From Pedobacter jeongneungensis (lineage in GTDB: Bacteria; Bacteroidota; Bacteroidia; Sphingobacteriales; Sphingobacteriaceae): 64,000 bases of DNA. Made by a program: the position numbers and the translations under genes. This document shows, piece after piece, positions 1 through 8,681 of the stretch. Numbering within the stretch: the first letter of the stretch is position 1; each line of letters begins with the position of its first letter. Under the pieces are notes generated by a model. It had not been told where the DNA came from, ran no database searches, and was given only the letters and a program-made list of their open reading frames with translations. The DNA lies in assembly GCF_000633455.1 (NCBI RefSeq), contig NZ_AYMG01000001.1, positions 186,001 to 250,000 of the forward strand, written 5' to 3'.

Positions 1-104
1 TCAATCAAGACTTACGTTTAATACTGGAAGAGGTCTATAAGATTTTGAGAGAAATATTTGATGAAAAATATAAGGCACTGCAGAACGAGGAAAAAAGAAT
101 TTAA
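1..104 (+). CDS. 3' end of an unidentified gene
   Basis: An open frame runs from base 3 to a TAA at 102-104. Its last 33 residues are charged and helix-like (for example ILEEVYKILREIFDEKY). The start and most of the gene are outside the window. It may belong to an operon with the DUF4145-like gene that follows about 175 bases later. The function cannot be told from this tail. Confidence 0.5.
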   Translation, partial: NQDLRLILEEVYKILREIFDEKYKALQNEEKRI

Positions 105-280
105 AAGCTGAGCCGACCATTCATCTTTAAGTTCTACAGAGATAAAAGAAAAAATATTTGGGGCCGCCTTCTCAAATATGGAGTTTTAGCTATAGTGCGG
201 ACCTTATAGTTGGTAGCTTTGTGCTGTATGTATGCTTTAAACTATCAGAATTTAATTCTATCTTAACGCATAAAAATATA

Positions 281-997
281 ATGGTATCTCAAATTAGCCC
301 ATCTCAATTTACTTCACCGCTATCCAGTAATCACGTAAGCATACCTTCGCGTGTTGCTATCCACTGTTCTCATTGCGTCATTTTTCTAAGCTTAGAGATC
401 AGGTGGCAAAAAGAACTAAACAAGATAGGAAATTTTGGTACGGCACTTTGTCCGCACTGCTCCGGAGAAATGAAGTTTTTTTATGTGGTTGATGAAAATG
501 CGCCATCAAATATGGATAAAGGATTGCTTTATGTTTATCCCAGCACCCGTGCCCGTCAGCCGCTTCCAGGATTAGACTCTGTTAAATCACTAACACCACA
601 GATTAAAAAATCTTACCAGTCTACCTTGACATCATTCAACACCAATCAATGGGGAGCTGCCGCAGTGATGAGCCGAAGGCTCTTGGAGGGAGTGATTCAG
701 ATGTTACAACCAGAAAAGCAAAATGGATCATTTAATCTGAGCAAAGCGCTGAATCGATTAACTGAAATTGTGGATTTGAATAAACCTATCGTTACCATTG
801 CCGACGGCATTCGTAAGATGGGAAATATGGGAGCCCATTTTAGTGAGGAGATGGAACCGGATGAAGAGACGTCAATCCTTTTGATGGATCTTTTAGATTA
901 CTTAATAGAATTTTTATTCATCCTGCCAGATCGTATAGAGGTGCTACACGATAAAATAGAAAATCTCCGAAACGGAAGAACAGCTGCACCGGAATAG
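281..997 (+). CDS. DUF4145-like zinc-ribbon protein
   Basis: A 238-residue protein. Two Cys pairs (C29-x2-C32 and C57-x2-C60) look like a small zinc ribbon, and the C-terminal half from about residue 115 has the helical DUF4145 pattern: a segment with SRRLLEGVIQML followed by RKMGNMGAH near residue 190. DUF4145 is related to HEPN folds and is often found near restriction or defence genes; its own biochemistry is poorly known. I chose the ATG at 281 because it precedes the zinc ribbon by a sensible distance and follows an A-rich stretch. The frame stays open upstream to 158, but that extension has no family resemblance. Confidence 0.7.
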   Translation: MVSQISPSQFTSPLSSNHVSIPSRVAIHCSHCVIFLSLEIRWQKELNKIGNFGTALCPHCSGEMKFFYVVDENAPSNMDKGLLYVYPSTRARQPLPGLDSVKSLTPQIKKSYQSTLTSFNTNQWGAAAVMSRRLLEGVIQMLQPEKQNGSFNLSKALNRLTEIVDLNKPIVTIADGIRKMGNMGAHFSEEMEPDEETSILLMDLLDYLIEFLFILPDRIEVLHDKIENLRNGRTAAPE

Positions 998-1023
998 TTA
1001 ATGATCAGGAAAACTATAATGTT

Positions 1024-1061
1024 AATCAAGTGCAAGTCACTGATAAGATCTGCACTTGATT
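1024..1061. terminator. Hairpin between convergent genes
   Basis: A perfect 11-bp inverted repeat (AATCAAGTGCA at 1024-1034 and its complement at 1051-1061) with a 16-base loop lies between the ends of the plus-strand DUF4145-like gene and the minus-strand gene at 1073. The position suits a bidirectional terminator, although neither side has a long T run. Confidence 0.45.
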
Positions 1062-1072
1062 TAAACGTGGTA

Positions 1073-2452
1073 TTAATGCATGCCAATTTGTTCTTTGACA
1101 ATGGCTGATAGAACAGGGACACCAATTTTAACCGCGGTATCGAAAACCCACTTTCCTCCTTCTTTTACATAGTGAAGAAGAGCGTTTCCATCTTTTTGTT
1201 CAGCGGCAAGCTGAGCTTGGGTGATGCTGGTAACAGCAGCCTGCTGTTCTTCAGTTTTTGCCTCAGCAGTCAAAAAATCCGTTAACTTCTTTAGCTCATT
1301 GGCTAAAGTTAGATAATCAGTGTTAGCGGGCAAAGAGTTGGTTTGCTGATTGAAAATAGCATTATTGGAGCTGGCTTGATCACCAGCAGCCCCAATCTGA
1401 GAATTGTTAAAAGTGTAATTAGACATAATTATTTTTGTTTTATCGAGAATGGCTGGCCTAAAATCAGAGGCTAATATTTTTTGCCTCAATAATTCCAGTT
1501 CCCCTGGTTGAAAATTATCGAAAATTTTTGAAAATTCATCAGACAATCCGGTTAGATCGTTTGATGGCTGAAGTCTTTTTTCCTCCTTCAAAAAGGAAGA
1601 AATAGCAGTATTAAAGTAACGCTGGAGTTTGTCAGATTGCCTAGTTCCGCGTATTGTTGTGATTTTGCCGCTGTTCATGGATGCAAAAACATGTTTCAGG
1701 CAACAATGCTCAGCGAAGATTCGCTGGGTACTTATCCTTAACTGCCGATGTATTTCAGGAACTGATTCATTAAAACGCTCATGGAGCCAAATCCTAAAGT
1801 TTTGCCCAGCATGCTCATGCCAGGAAGTAAACAGGCGATAATTTTTATCAGGCCCAGAAATACTATCCAATGATATCGCCTGTTCATCCACCTGCTCACC
1901 TTCATCTAACAAAAGATAAATCTGGGGGATGCAAATTTTGATGTCGCTTAAGCTTTGCGCTGTAGATTGTTTGGCTTTAAAGGTACTGCTTGCCCTGTAA
2001 AATTTTTTAAGATTCCCTGAGATAGCGAATAAAGATTGGGAATGTTGAAGGCCGCCTATCTTAATGTTGAGCGTAGTTTTTGCTAAACTCTCCAGAATCT
2101 GATGGATTTGTTGATTAGTAACCTTCTTTTGAATTTTGCTGGTACGGAAAACAAATTCATAGCGGTTCAATACCTGTTCATCTCCAGAATAGAAATTTCG
2201 GTAAACATTTTTTAATTGAATCTGAGCACTAGGATAAATGGCAGGTGCCGAAATTCCCTTCTTAACATCACAGAGATAGCCTTCATGTACCCAGCTCCTT
2301 AATCCTTTTTTCCTTCGTGGTCTTATTTTACCAGTTCCCCTGACAAACTGTGTAGGATCGGGTAGTGGCCAGGCAGGTTTATGAAGCAGCTCATCCAAAT
2401 TTTGATTGAGACCTCTGATATCGGTGAGCGTAAATTGTAGAAAGATGAGCAT
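1073..2452 (-). CDS. Unrecognised two-part protein with possible internal start
   Basis: A 459-residue protein when started at the ATG at 2452; the frame remains open to 2488, but the extra 12 residues run into the tRNA-like relic. I do not recognise the first 340 residues, which are basic and have no clear signal peptide or membrane segment. The last 117 residues look like a separate module: it begins MSNYTFNNSQIGAAGDQ, is rich in Asn/Gln/Ala, has a helical stretch (YLTLANELKKLTDFL) and ends with a hydrophobic helix (VKIGVPVLSAIVKE). An ATG at 1426-1424 preceded by an A-rich stretch could start this module on its own. The gene lies alone on the minus strand among plus-strand island genes. 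Confidence 0.6.
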   Translation of the reverse strand: MLIFLQFTLTDIRGLNQNLDELLHKPAWPLPDPTQFVRGTGKIRPRRKKGLRSWVHEGYLCDVKKGISAPAIYPSAQIQLKNVYRNFYSGDEQVLNRYEFVFRTSKIQKKVTNQQIHQILESLAKTTLNIKIGGLQHSQSLFAISGNLKKFYRASSTFKAKQSTAQSLSDIKICIPQIYLLLDEGEQVDEQAISLDSISGPDKNYRLFTSWHEHAGQNFRIWLHERFNESVPEIHRQLRISTQRIFAEHCCLKHVFASMNSGKITTIRGTRQSDKLQRYFNTAISSFLKEEKRLQPSNDLTGLSDEFSKIFDNFQPGELELLRQKILASDFRPAILDKTKIIMSNYTFNNSQIGAAGDQASSNNAIFNQQTNSLPANTDYLTLANELKKLTDFLTAEAKTEEQQAAVTSITQAQLAAEQKDGNALLHYVKEGGKWVFDTAVKIGVPVLSAIVKEQIGMH

Positions 2453-2476
2453 ATTAAAATTTAAAAAATCCCAGAG

Positions 2477-2556
2477 TGGCAAACACAATGGGATTCGAAC
2501 TAAAGACTTTCTCTGTATTGATTAATAAGCACTCTTATATCAATAGGATCAACACA
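2477..2556 (-). pseudogene. tRNA-like relic
   Basis: On the minus strand this 80-base stretch ends GTTCGAATCCC, then 11 further bases, then CCA, which looks like a T-loop, acceptor 3' strand and CCA end. The T-stem 5' side does not pair properly and I find no acceptor 5' strand complementary to the 3' side, so it is not a working tRNA. It could be a decayed tRNA gene or an old attachment-site remnant. It differs in sequence from the tRNA-Arg at the island's right end. Confidence 0.3.
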
Positions 2557-2689
2557 AAATCAGAATGTAACCAAATTACTTTGCTGTTTCGTGGGAAGTC
2601 ATTTACTGGTTCTCCTAAAATCATAAGGTCCTTTGCCTTAAAGCACAAATATAATGAATTGTCAAACGATAAGGATACTTGGAATCGCT

Positions 2690-2697
2690 TATATTTG
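2690..2697 (+). promoter_or_regulatory. Bacteroidota -7 box
   Basis: TATATTTG matches the Bacteroidota -7 consensus TAnnTTTG and ends 25 bases before the ATG at 2723. I see no TTG at the ideal -33 distance, so it is a candidate only. Confidence 0.35.
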
Positions 2698-2722
2698 ACT
2701 TTTATCTAAATAGATTAACAAA

Positions 2723-3646
2723 ATGCTCTTTAAAGATCTCATACTTCAGACTGAAGTTAAGCTCGAACCTGCTTTCGAACTGCTCTTCGAGCTTGCAAAT
2801 AAGAACCAAATACACCCCGGAGACCTACTTCTGGCTATGGAAGGGGCATTTTTATCAGAAGAGGAAGACTTCGAAAATCCCGGAATCAAGGAACTTATGC
2901 AATACTATAATATAGGTGATGACATGGCAGGGCATTGTGAGACGACTAACTACAAATTTATTGCCTATTATGGTAATTCTGCAGATATAGCGAGTTTTGA
3001 GGATTATCAAAAAGCAGTTGATGCGGGATCGGAGCAAAACACTGAGCTAAAGGATGTAATAGCGGCTGAGGAGCTAACCATTCAGATTGAGATGCTCATT
3101 TACATTAAAATTTGGGAAGGTGAAACTTTTTTGAAGAAGTTTTATCAGCTGGTAAGGCTAGTTGAGGGAAAAGGTTATGATTGGCATTGCAGCATAAATG
3201 GTTTTGGAAAGGCGAAGCCTGGAAGTTTTTCACGTAGCCAACTCTTAGAACAGATTAAAGCCGGTCTGAAGGAATACCTGCCAGAGCTCAGTAAGGGATT
3301 TGAAGAATGCCATTTCCCTCAAATCAGAAACGCAATATCACATTCTCAATATGCTATTCTAGGAAGATCTATCAGCTTTAATAATTTTGAGCAGGATAAG
3401 GATGGATCAAAACATGGAGTTTCTTTTGAAGAATGGACATTGATATTTCACAAGACGATGGCTATATTTCATTTGTACACAAAATTGCTTAGAAGAATCA
3501 GGCAATACTGCTATGATTCTTCTGCTGAGTTCCGCTATAAAAAAGAAATTCAAGTTGTGCGTCATTTTCCCAAGGCAAGAACATTTTATGTTGTGCTTTA
3601 TACGAGGCCTTTTTTTATGGATTGGAGTCCTTATCAAGGCAGCTAA
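2723..3646 (+). CDS. HEPN-motif protein, unassigned family
   Basis: A 307-residue cytoplasmic protein of no family I can name. Residues 202-207 read RNAISH, followed by SQY. This fits the R-[NHD]-x3-4-H signature of HEPN domains, many of which are RNases in toxin, abortive-infection or other defence systems. The first 120 residues are acidic and helical. The motif lies in the last third, where HEPN catalytic motifs normally sit. The gene opens a run of three plus-strand genes (2723, 3679, 4630), two of which have an HEPN signature. RNase activity is an inference from the motif alone. Confidence 0.6.
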   Translation: MLFKDLILQTEVKLEPAFELLFELANKNQIHPGDLLLAMEGAFLSEEEDFENPGIKELMQYYNIGDDMAGHCETTNYKFIAYYGNSADIASFEDYQKAVDAGSEQNTELKDVIAAEELTIQIEMLIYIKIWEGETFLKKFYQLVRLVEGKGYDWHCSINGFGKAKPGSFSRSQLLEQIKAGLKEYLPELSKGFEECHFPQIRNAISHSQYAILGRSISFNNFEQDKDGSKHGVSFEEWTLIFHKTMAIFHLYTKLLRRIRQYCYDSSAEFRYKKEIQVVRHFPKARTFYVVLYTRPFFMDWSPYQGS

Positions 3647-3678
3647 TCAAACTAACAAAAAATAAAAGCTATTTTTCT

Positions 3679-4536
3679 ATGAATTGGAAAGAGACTGTAA
3701 AAGAAATTCCAGAGGAAATGAAACCTGTATTCTTGAGCCAATCAGACCAGGGTGATGAGGTTGAATGCGATTTAGGCTGCTTAGTTCTGAATAAGAAAGG
3801 AGAGAAGTATTGGCATATAGGGAATGAAAAGTTTATTAAATTAAATGCCAGAAAATTCTGGCAAAGCTTAGCGTTAAAAGACAATGTCATCCCGGCTGAC
3901 ACTAGAGATGATGAGCTAAGAGGATGGCTTGCTTTCTATCTGCAGCGCCTGGAAACTTTCGATAAAAGATTCCTGACTCTGGGTAAAGAGGTGATGTATT
4001 CAGGAAATGCTCTTTACGATCTTGATTTTTATGTGGCAGGTATCCTTAATCGCGCCATGTCACTCAGTTTTGGATTTATTACGCTAATGGGAAGTTCAAA
4101 TTACATTTCTGCGGCCCACTTGGTAAGACCTTTTTTGGATACATACCTGCGCCTTACAGCAAGCTGGTTAGTAAGTAATCCGCACGAGTTTGCCAGAAAA
4201 GTTCTTTTAGGAGAACGGATTGATTTGATGAGGGATAAGGATAATAAGCAGATGACAGATCGTTATTTGGTTCAAAAAGAAACATCACGATATCCCTGGA
4301 TGAAAAAAGTATATGAGGAAACCTCGGCGTTTGTACATTTCAGTAGTAAGCATATCCATGGCGCAACGGCTTTCAATAAAATGGAAGATGGAAAAGTGAA
4401 GACTTTTATTGGGCGGACAGATAACGAGGTTTCTGAGGAAAACAAGCTTGAGGCAGTTATCGGAATGATCGAAATAGCCAATTGCATAGTTGAACAGGTT
4501 TTTGGATGGGTATTGACTAAGCGCCTGATGGGGTAA
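3679..4536 (+). CDS. DUF5677-like helical protein
   Basis: A 285-residue protein. The central part (around residues 115-160) has a helix pair reading roughly NRAMSLSFGFITLM then AAHLVRPFLDTYLRL, and near residue 220 there is SAFVHFSSKHIHG. This arrangement resembles DUF5677-type helical proteins, which are found in phage-defence neighbourhoods; the match is by eye. I chose the ATG at 3679, 32 bases after the previous stop, because it follows an A-rich leader; the frame also stays open to 3622, which would overlap the upstream gene. Function unknown. Confidence 0.55.
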   Translation: MNWKETVKEIPEEMKPVFLSQSDQGDEVECDLGCLVLNKKGEKYWHIGNEKFIKLNARKFWQSLALKDNVIPADTRDDELRGWLAFYLQRLETFDKRFLTLGKEVMYSGNALYDLDFYVAGILNRAMSLSFGFITLMGSSNYISAAHLVRPFLDTYLRLTASWLVSNPHEFARKVLLGERIDLMRDKDNKQMTDRYLVQKETSRYPWMKKVYEETSAFVHFSSKHIHGATAFNKMEDGKVKTFIGRTDNEVSEENKLEAVIGMIEIANCIVEQVFGWVLTKRLMG

Positions 4537-4629
4537 TTGTAATCAAATATTAATTTAATAACTATTTCAACACGCTCATGTGTCAAAATTTTTAATAAAA
4601 TGCACAATTAAATAGTCAATTTTAAAGTC

Positions 4630-5292
4630 ATGGAACAATTGTTTGCAAAAGATTTCGCTGAGAAAACAAAGTTAAATTACAAAGTGATAGAAAAATATTT
4701 GGAGCCTAAAGCAGATTATTTTCTTTCACTTTCATCGCTCCGATTAGAAATTCTCAAAACCCTTATGTTAGAGCTGTTTCAGGCGAGCATCTTTGCTACC
4801 AATCATTTTCTGGAGCGGCTGATCAAACTGGCTCTAATCCAAAAATACACGCTTGGAGTAAACTATGCTCAGTCTGAGCTATACAATAAGCTTACCGAAG
4901 AGGCTATCAAGAAATATGATGGTTTAAATCTGATTGATTCCTTGAAGCTAGCATTGAAAGAAGGGCTGTTGAGTCAGCAAGATTTCGATCAGCTGGAGGA
5001 TGTTAAGAATAAAATCCGGAATCCTTATTCCCATGCTGAGACCAAAAAGATTATCAAGGATGCCCCAGCGAAATTTTCGGGTTTTATGTTCAGTTTTGAG
5101 GAGGTAAAAAATTCCCTCAAATCTGGGAAAGAAGTCAAACTAGGTCAGAAAACACAAATTACGACCTTATCATCCACATTTTCTCAGCTATATCAACAAG
5201 AATTCTCAAGAGAAATTGCGCTTTCTTATTTCGATTTGATCTTCAAAATGATGTTATCTATCAATCGCAAACTCGATTTCTTTTCAGCATAA
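4630..5292 (+). CDS. HEPN-motif protein (RNPYSH)
   Basis: A 220-residue, largely helical protein. Residues 130-135 read RNPYSH, a textbook form of the HEPN R-N-x3-H active-site motif, followed by AE. Two long helices precede it (about residues 25-70 and 85-128), as expected for the HEPN bundle. HEPN proteins act as RNases or RNA-binding partners in toxin-antitoxin and abortive-infection systems. There is no antitoxin next to it; the nearest nucleotidyltransferase-like gene is 520 bases downstream at 5814. The gene starts 93 bases after its neighbour and may have its own promoter in that AT-rich gap. Confidence 0.65.
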   Translation: MEQLFAKDFAEKTKLNYKVIEKYLEPKADYFLSLSSLRLEILKTLMLELFQASIFATNHFLERLIKLALIQKYTLGVNYAQSELYNKLTEEAIKKYDGLNLIDSLKLALKEGLLSQQDFDQLEDVKNKIRNPYSHAETKKIIKDAPAKFSGFMFSFEEVKNSLKSGKEVKLGQKTQITTLSSTFSQLYQQEFSREIALSYFDLIFKMMLSINRKLDFFSA

Positions 5293-5373
5293 GAAGTAGG
5301 CGAAACCGGTAACTCCAATTGTGTCAAATTTTGGAACGAGTAATATTTGTAAGGAGATTTAACTGTTTATCCC

Positions 5374-5634
5374 TTAAGCTTGGTTGCATAAACCAGAGTG
5401 TATTAACGCCGTTTCGCCAATTTTATTGGTGTATAAATTTGCTGTAAACCAGTAGATTATCGGACTGTCGTCTTTTGGTGAGATGGGATCAATGCACCCT
5501 GGTCTTTCCAGAACACACCAGTTCTTAAAAACGCCTGCTGTCAGCAAGTCGCGCATAAGGATATGCCTTATTAGGTAAGCATGGGGGCGTTCAGGCGAAG
5601 ATGTAATTTCGGGCGTTATAAACCCTAAAGACAT
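5374..5634 (-). CDS. Possible 86-residue orphan protein
   Basis: An open frame in an otherwise empty gap (5293-5813), encoding 86 residues with Pro, Cys and aromatic residues (for example LERPGCIDPISPKDDSP). No family recognised. It is listed because nothing is coded on the other strand. No good promoter or leader is visible. The rest of the gap holds nothing I can identify. Confidence 0.25.
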   Translation of the reverse strand: MSLGFITPEITSSPERPHAYLIRHILMRDLLTAGVFKNWCVLERPGCIDPISPKDDSPIIYWFTANLYTNKIGETALIHSGLCNQA

Positions 5635-5813
5635 TTAAAAGCTTTTTCGAAACGTTAGTCAGATTATTGAGCCGAAGATAAGTAAAAAAACAGCTTCGAT
5701 GTTGGGAGTGATAAGTGTTTATGGGCTAGGGATCTATTATTTTGTTTCCTGTTAAATGTATTCAGATCTAAAGCGATTTTTGATATATTGACAGCATCGT
5801 ACTTTAAAACTCG

Positions 5814-6464
5814 ATGAAAGATAAAATAATGACAGAACACGAATGTAATGTATTGATCGATAGTAAGCGGACACAATATGGTCTTGTTTTTGAAAATGAA
5901 GAACACACCTTGGAAGAGCTGTATGAATTTCTCCATAGTTTGGAAATTTACAGTCATTTGCAATACCGGTTTTATTGCTGGTTGGGATTAAGGTTGAAAA
6001 AGGACATTAAGGTAAATTTTCCATTCACACCGGCTGCAACACCTTACATTTTAGATGCCTTCAAAACTAAATTCCTTAATTCTGATAGAAAGCGGATTTT
6101 ATTTGATAGTTTCCAAAACTATTTAAAACGATTGAAGAAAAAAGAAGGTGTTGATGCTGAAATTCAGGTACTGATTGGAGGAAGCTTTCTTGTTTTAGAT
6201 AACCAAATGCCTAACGATTTAGATCTGGCCGTCTTGGTTCCTGAAGTATATAGGCATAAGAATTCTTTTGATTATCATCCATTTGCGGAGCCAATTCCAA
6301 CTAAAATTGAAATCAAATTTATGCCTGAGAACTATAGTACAGATACCTTTTTTGGTTATTCATGGATCAGTCATCTTGGTAGTAATGCTGTAGATAAAAC
6401 AAAAGGTGCAAAGCTATCGCAGAATTATTTTGAGGTAAGAGAAATTGCGTTAATTTCCTTGTAA
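5814..6464 (+). CDS. DUF6932-like nucleotidyltransferase
   Basis: A 216-residue protein. Residues near 122-137 read IGGSFLVL, a short gap, then NDLDLAVLV. This is the G-S-x(n)-D-x-D pattern of the nucleotidyltransferase (Pol beta/MNT) fold, as in DUF6932-type proteins. The N-terminal 100 residues are helical. The third acidic residue of classical transferases may be the Glu of KIEIKFM near residue 168. MNT-like enzymes often act as antitoxins that AMPylate HEPN toxins, and an HEPN-motif gene lies upstream at 4630, but the two are 520 bases apart, so pairing is only a guess. The start may instead be the ATG at 5829, which has a more A-rich leader. Confidence 0.6.
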   Translation: MKDKIMTEHECNVLIDSKRTQYGLVFENEEHTLEELYEFLHSLEIYSHLQYRFYCWLGLRLKKDIKVNFPFTPAATPYILDAFKTKFLNSDRKRILFDSFQNYLKRLKKKEGVDAEIQVLIGGSFLVLDNQMPNDLDLAVLVPEVYRHKNSFDYHPFAEPIPTKIEIKFMPENYSTDTFFGYSWISHLGSNAVDKTKGAKLSQNYFEVREIALISL

Positions 6465-7036
6465 ATATCCAATTGGAGATTATTAGTAGTTCAGAGTCTT
6501 TAGGGCAGATCATGAAATGGATCTGCATTATCGAAATTAAGTGGGTGTCCTTGGTTTAAGTTTATTCCACAAGAATGTACAATAAGAGAAGTGCGGTCTA
6601 TAGTTAACAATGGTAAAGGAGCGAAAAGATTAGCAAGACTTGTAAATGTCTTTTGTGGCTAGGTATCTTCTGGGTATTTCGGAGTAATGCGGTATGAGGA
6701 TTGTGGAGCGGTATTAAATTTTGAGAATGTATTAAAGAATAATGTTCAAGGATATTACCAGAAAAAGCGGATTTGAGAAATAGTATGTCGGTTTTCCGAA
6801 TACTCTGAGCTGTCAAGCAACTTGAAGTTCGATTGATAATCTGATCTTTATCCAACATTGAAGATAATGTAATAAAACTTTTGATTTTGTAGGGCACTCA
6901 AGAAGTGATGGGAATTTAATTCCTTACCTTTAAAATCGAGTAGAAATACTATTGTGTACTGCACAATTACCAAGTGTAATTTACAATAGCCATTTGATTA
7001 TTGAATAGTACTCTGCTAACCAAAATACTTATCTAT
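6465..7036. other. 572-base gap without a supported gene
   Basis: No convincing coding sequence on either strand. The only notable structure is a 7-bp inverted repeat (GCAGATC at 6505-6511 with GATCTGC at 6520-6526), 41 bases after the nucleotidyltransferase gene; it could be a weak terminator. A 97-codon minus-strand frame at 6604-6897 has no family resemblance. The gap may be decayed cargo, since a gene fragment follows. Confidence 0.4.
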
Positions 7037-7337
7037 ATGGATATCAGTAAACTGAATAATTACAACAGTACGCCCGATCAGGCCTTTGAAGCACTATCGA
7101 CGCAGCTTTTTCAGCGCTGGTTACATCGTAAATTCGCGAATAGAGTTTCTTATGCATCTGTGGTGAATGGTGCCTGGGGCGATGGTGGAGTATTACGGTG
7201 TGCTTATGGTTCAGTTATTGGCCTTCAAGTAAAGTATTTCCTTAAATCTATTACTAACACACAGCGTGATCAGATTGAAATTCCATCCGGACAGCTAAAA
7301 ATGTAAGGCCTGCACTCAACTGATATAAGCAAACACT
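7037..7337 (+). pseudogene. Frameshifted head of a defence-type nuclease gene
   Basis: From the ATG at 7037 the product begins MDISKLNNYNSTPDQAFEAL and continues with WLHRKFANRVSYASVVNGAW, GDGGV and VIGLQVKYFLKSI. From memory this matches the N-terminal restriction-endonuclease-like module found at the head of large defence NTPase proteins, where GDGGVEAY and a Lys-containing strand are typical. After the DQI codons (about 7276) the family pattern jumps to another frame, which reads NSIRTAKNVRPALN, meets a stop codon and then YK. The gene is therefore broken by a frameshift and a stop, and everything downstream of this head is gone. The intact GmrS-like gene starts 10 bases later. Confidence 0.6.
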
Positions 7338-7346
7338 TAAAATTTT

Positions 7347-8681
7347 ATGGGAATCCAAATTGCACATATTGTCCCAATAGCGGAGTTTATACAAAATAAA
7401 AAGTTATTGATCCCACATTTTCAGCGCCCGTACAAATGGGCAGTTAAAAATGTAATCCAGTTATTGAAGGATATCGACCGTTTTAAAAATCAGCCGTCTT
7501 ATCGCATTGGTACGATAGTTATCTTTCGAAATGGGGAAGGCGATTTTCTAGTCGACGGTCAGCAGCGCACGATAACCTTTCTGCTGATCATCAAGGCATT
7601 GAGCCGACTGCAACCAGAAACGGGAATGTCAGATAAAATTATAAAACGGGTAAAGGAAATCGAGAGAAATGTATTTAAGCCAGCTTTTAAAAGTATGGTT
7701 TCCAAATCCAATATTCAGGATAACTTCCGGGAAATTAACCGGAGAATATCTCAGCTCGATGAAGACTTCGTTACTTTTTTCCTTGATCAATGTACGGTTA
7801 ATTATATCGTACTTGACCAGGTTTCGGAAGCATTTCAGTTTTTTGATTCTCAAAATGCTAGGGGAAAAGAGCTTGAGCCACATGACCTTTTGAAAGCTTT
7901 CCACCTTAGAGAGCTTCAATCGCTTCGACAGCCCTTGTCTGAGGAAGAAACCGGTTTATTGGTAAATAGCTGGGAGAATATGAATCAGGGAGAGTTATCC
8001 GCGCTATTTGCTGATTTCCTTTACCGGATAAGAGGATGGTCAAAGGGTAAATCATCAAGATATTTTTCAAAGAACGATGTTGCCCTTTTCAAGGGGATCA
8101 ACCTGGAAAAGACCGATTGTTATCCTTATGTTAGAATCTATGAATTCGCTGAGCAGCATTTGATCAGCCAGAATAAAACGGACAGACAATTTTTCCCCTT
8201 CCAATTGGACCAGATGATTATCAATGGAAGACACTTTTTTGAAATGGTTGAGCATTATAAGAAGGTTTTTGACAGTATCGAAAATCAGTTCGCTAAACTG
8301 GATGTTCAGGCCAACGAAATCATAAAAGTGCTGAACAGTTATCCGGGTCGAAACCGAACGGGTGATCGTTATGTTCGTATGGCTTTTAATTGCGCTACTC
8401 TTTATTACACTGATAAATTTGGCTTCCATGATATCTCTATTGCAATAGAGAAACTTTTCATCTGGGCATACACTCCCCGTTTAAGATTGCAAAGTCTTCA
8501 GTTTGCCTCTGTAGACAATTATGTCGTGAGGGATCAGAATATCTTTAGCATCATCAGAGATACTATCAATAGTGAAGATGTTATTAGACTGGAGTTTCCC
8601 GGGGTAAAGGGCGGACATATCACCGAAAAGACAGAAGCAATAAAAGACCTGTTTATTAAAATGCAATATTATGAAGATTGA
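7347..8681 (+). CDS. DUF262 protein, GmrS-like
   Basis: A 444-residue protein with the DUF262 (ParB/Srx-like) module of type IV restriction enzyme GmrSD: IPHFQRPYKW at residues 22-31 and DGQQR at 70-74, which form the predicted nucleotide-binding and hydrolysis site. Further on, FFDSQNARGKELEPHDLLK is the usual second DUF262 signature. No DUF1524 nuclease motif is present, so this is an S-type subunit alone. GmrS in the known system hydrolyses UTP to drive cleavage of DNA with modified cytosines. The 3' end overlaps the next gene by 11 bases, so the two are translationally coupled. This is the first intact gene of a four-gene operon. Confidence 0.85.
   Translation: MGIQIAHIVPIAEFIQNKKLLIPHFQRPYKWAVKNVIQLLKDIDRFKNQPSYRIGTIVIFRNGEGDFLVDGQQRTITFLLIIKALSRLQPETGMSDKIIKRVKEIERNVFKPAFKSMVSKSNIQDNFREINRRISQLDEDFVTFFLDQCTVNYIVLDQVSEAFQFFDSQNARGKELEPHDLLKAFHLRELQSLRQPLSEEETGLLVNSWENMNQGELSALFADFLYRIRGWSKGKSSRYFSKNDVALFKGINLEKTDCYPYVRIYEFAEQHLISQNKTDRQFFPFQLDQMIINGRHFFEMVEHYKKVFDSIENQFAKLDVQANEIIKVLNSYPGRNRTGDRYVRMAFNCATLYYTDKFGFHDISIAIEKLFIWAYTPRLRLQSLQFASVDNYVVRDQNIFSIIRDTINSEDVIRLEFPGVKGGHITEKTEAIKDLFIKMQYYED

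Noticed and set aside
6604..6897. 97-codon minus-strand gene
   Set aside because: Leu/His/Ser-rich with no domain pattern in an AT-rich gap; no promoter or leader.
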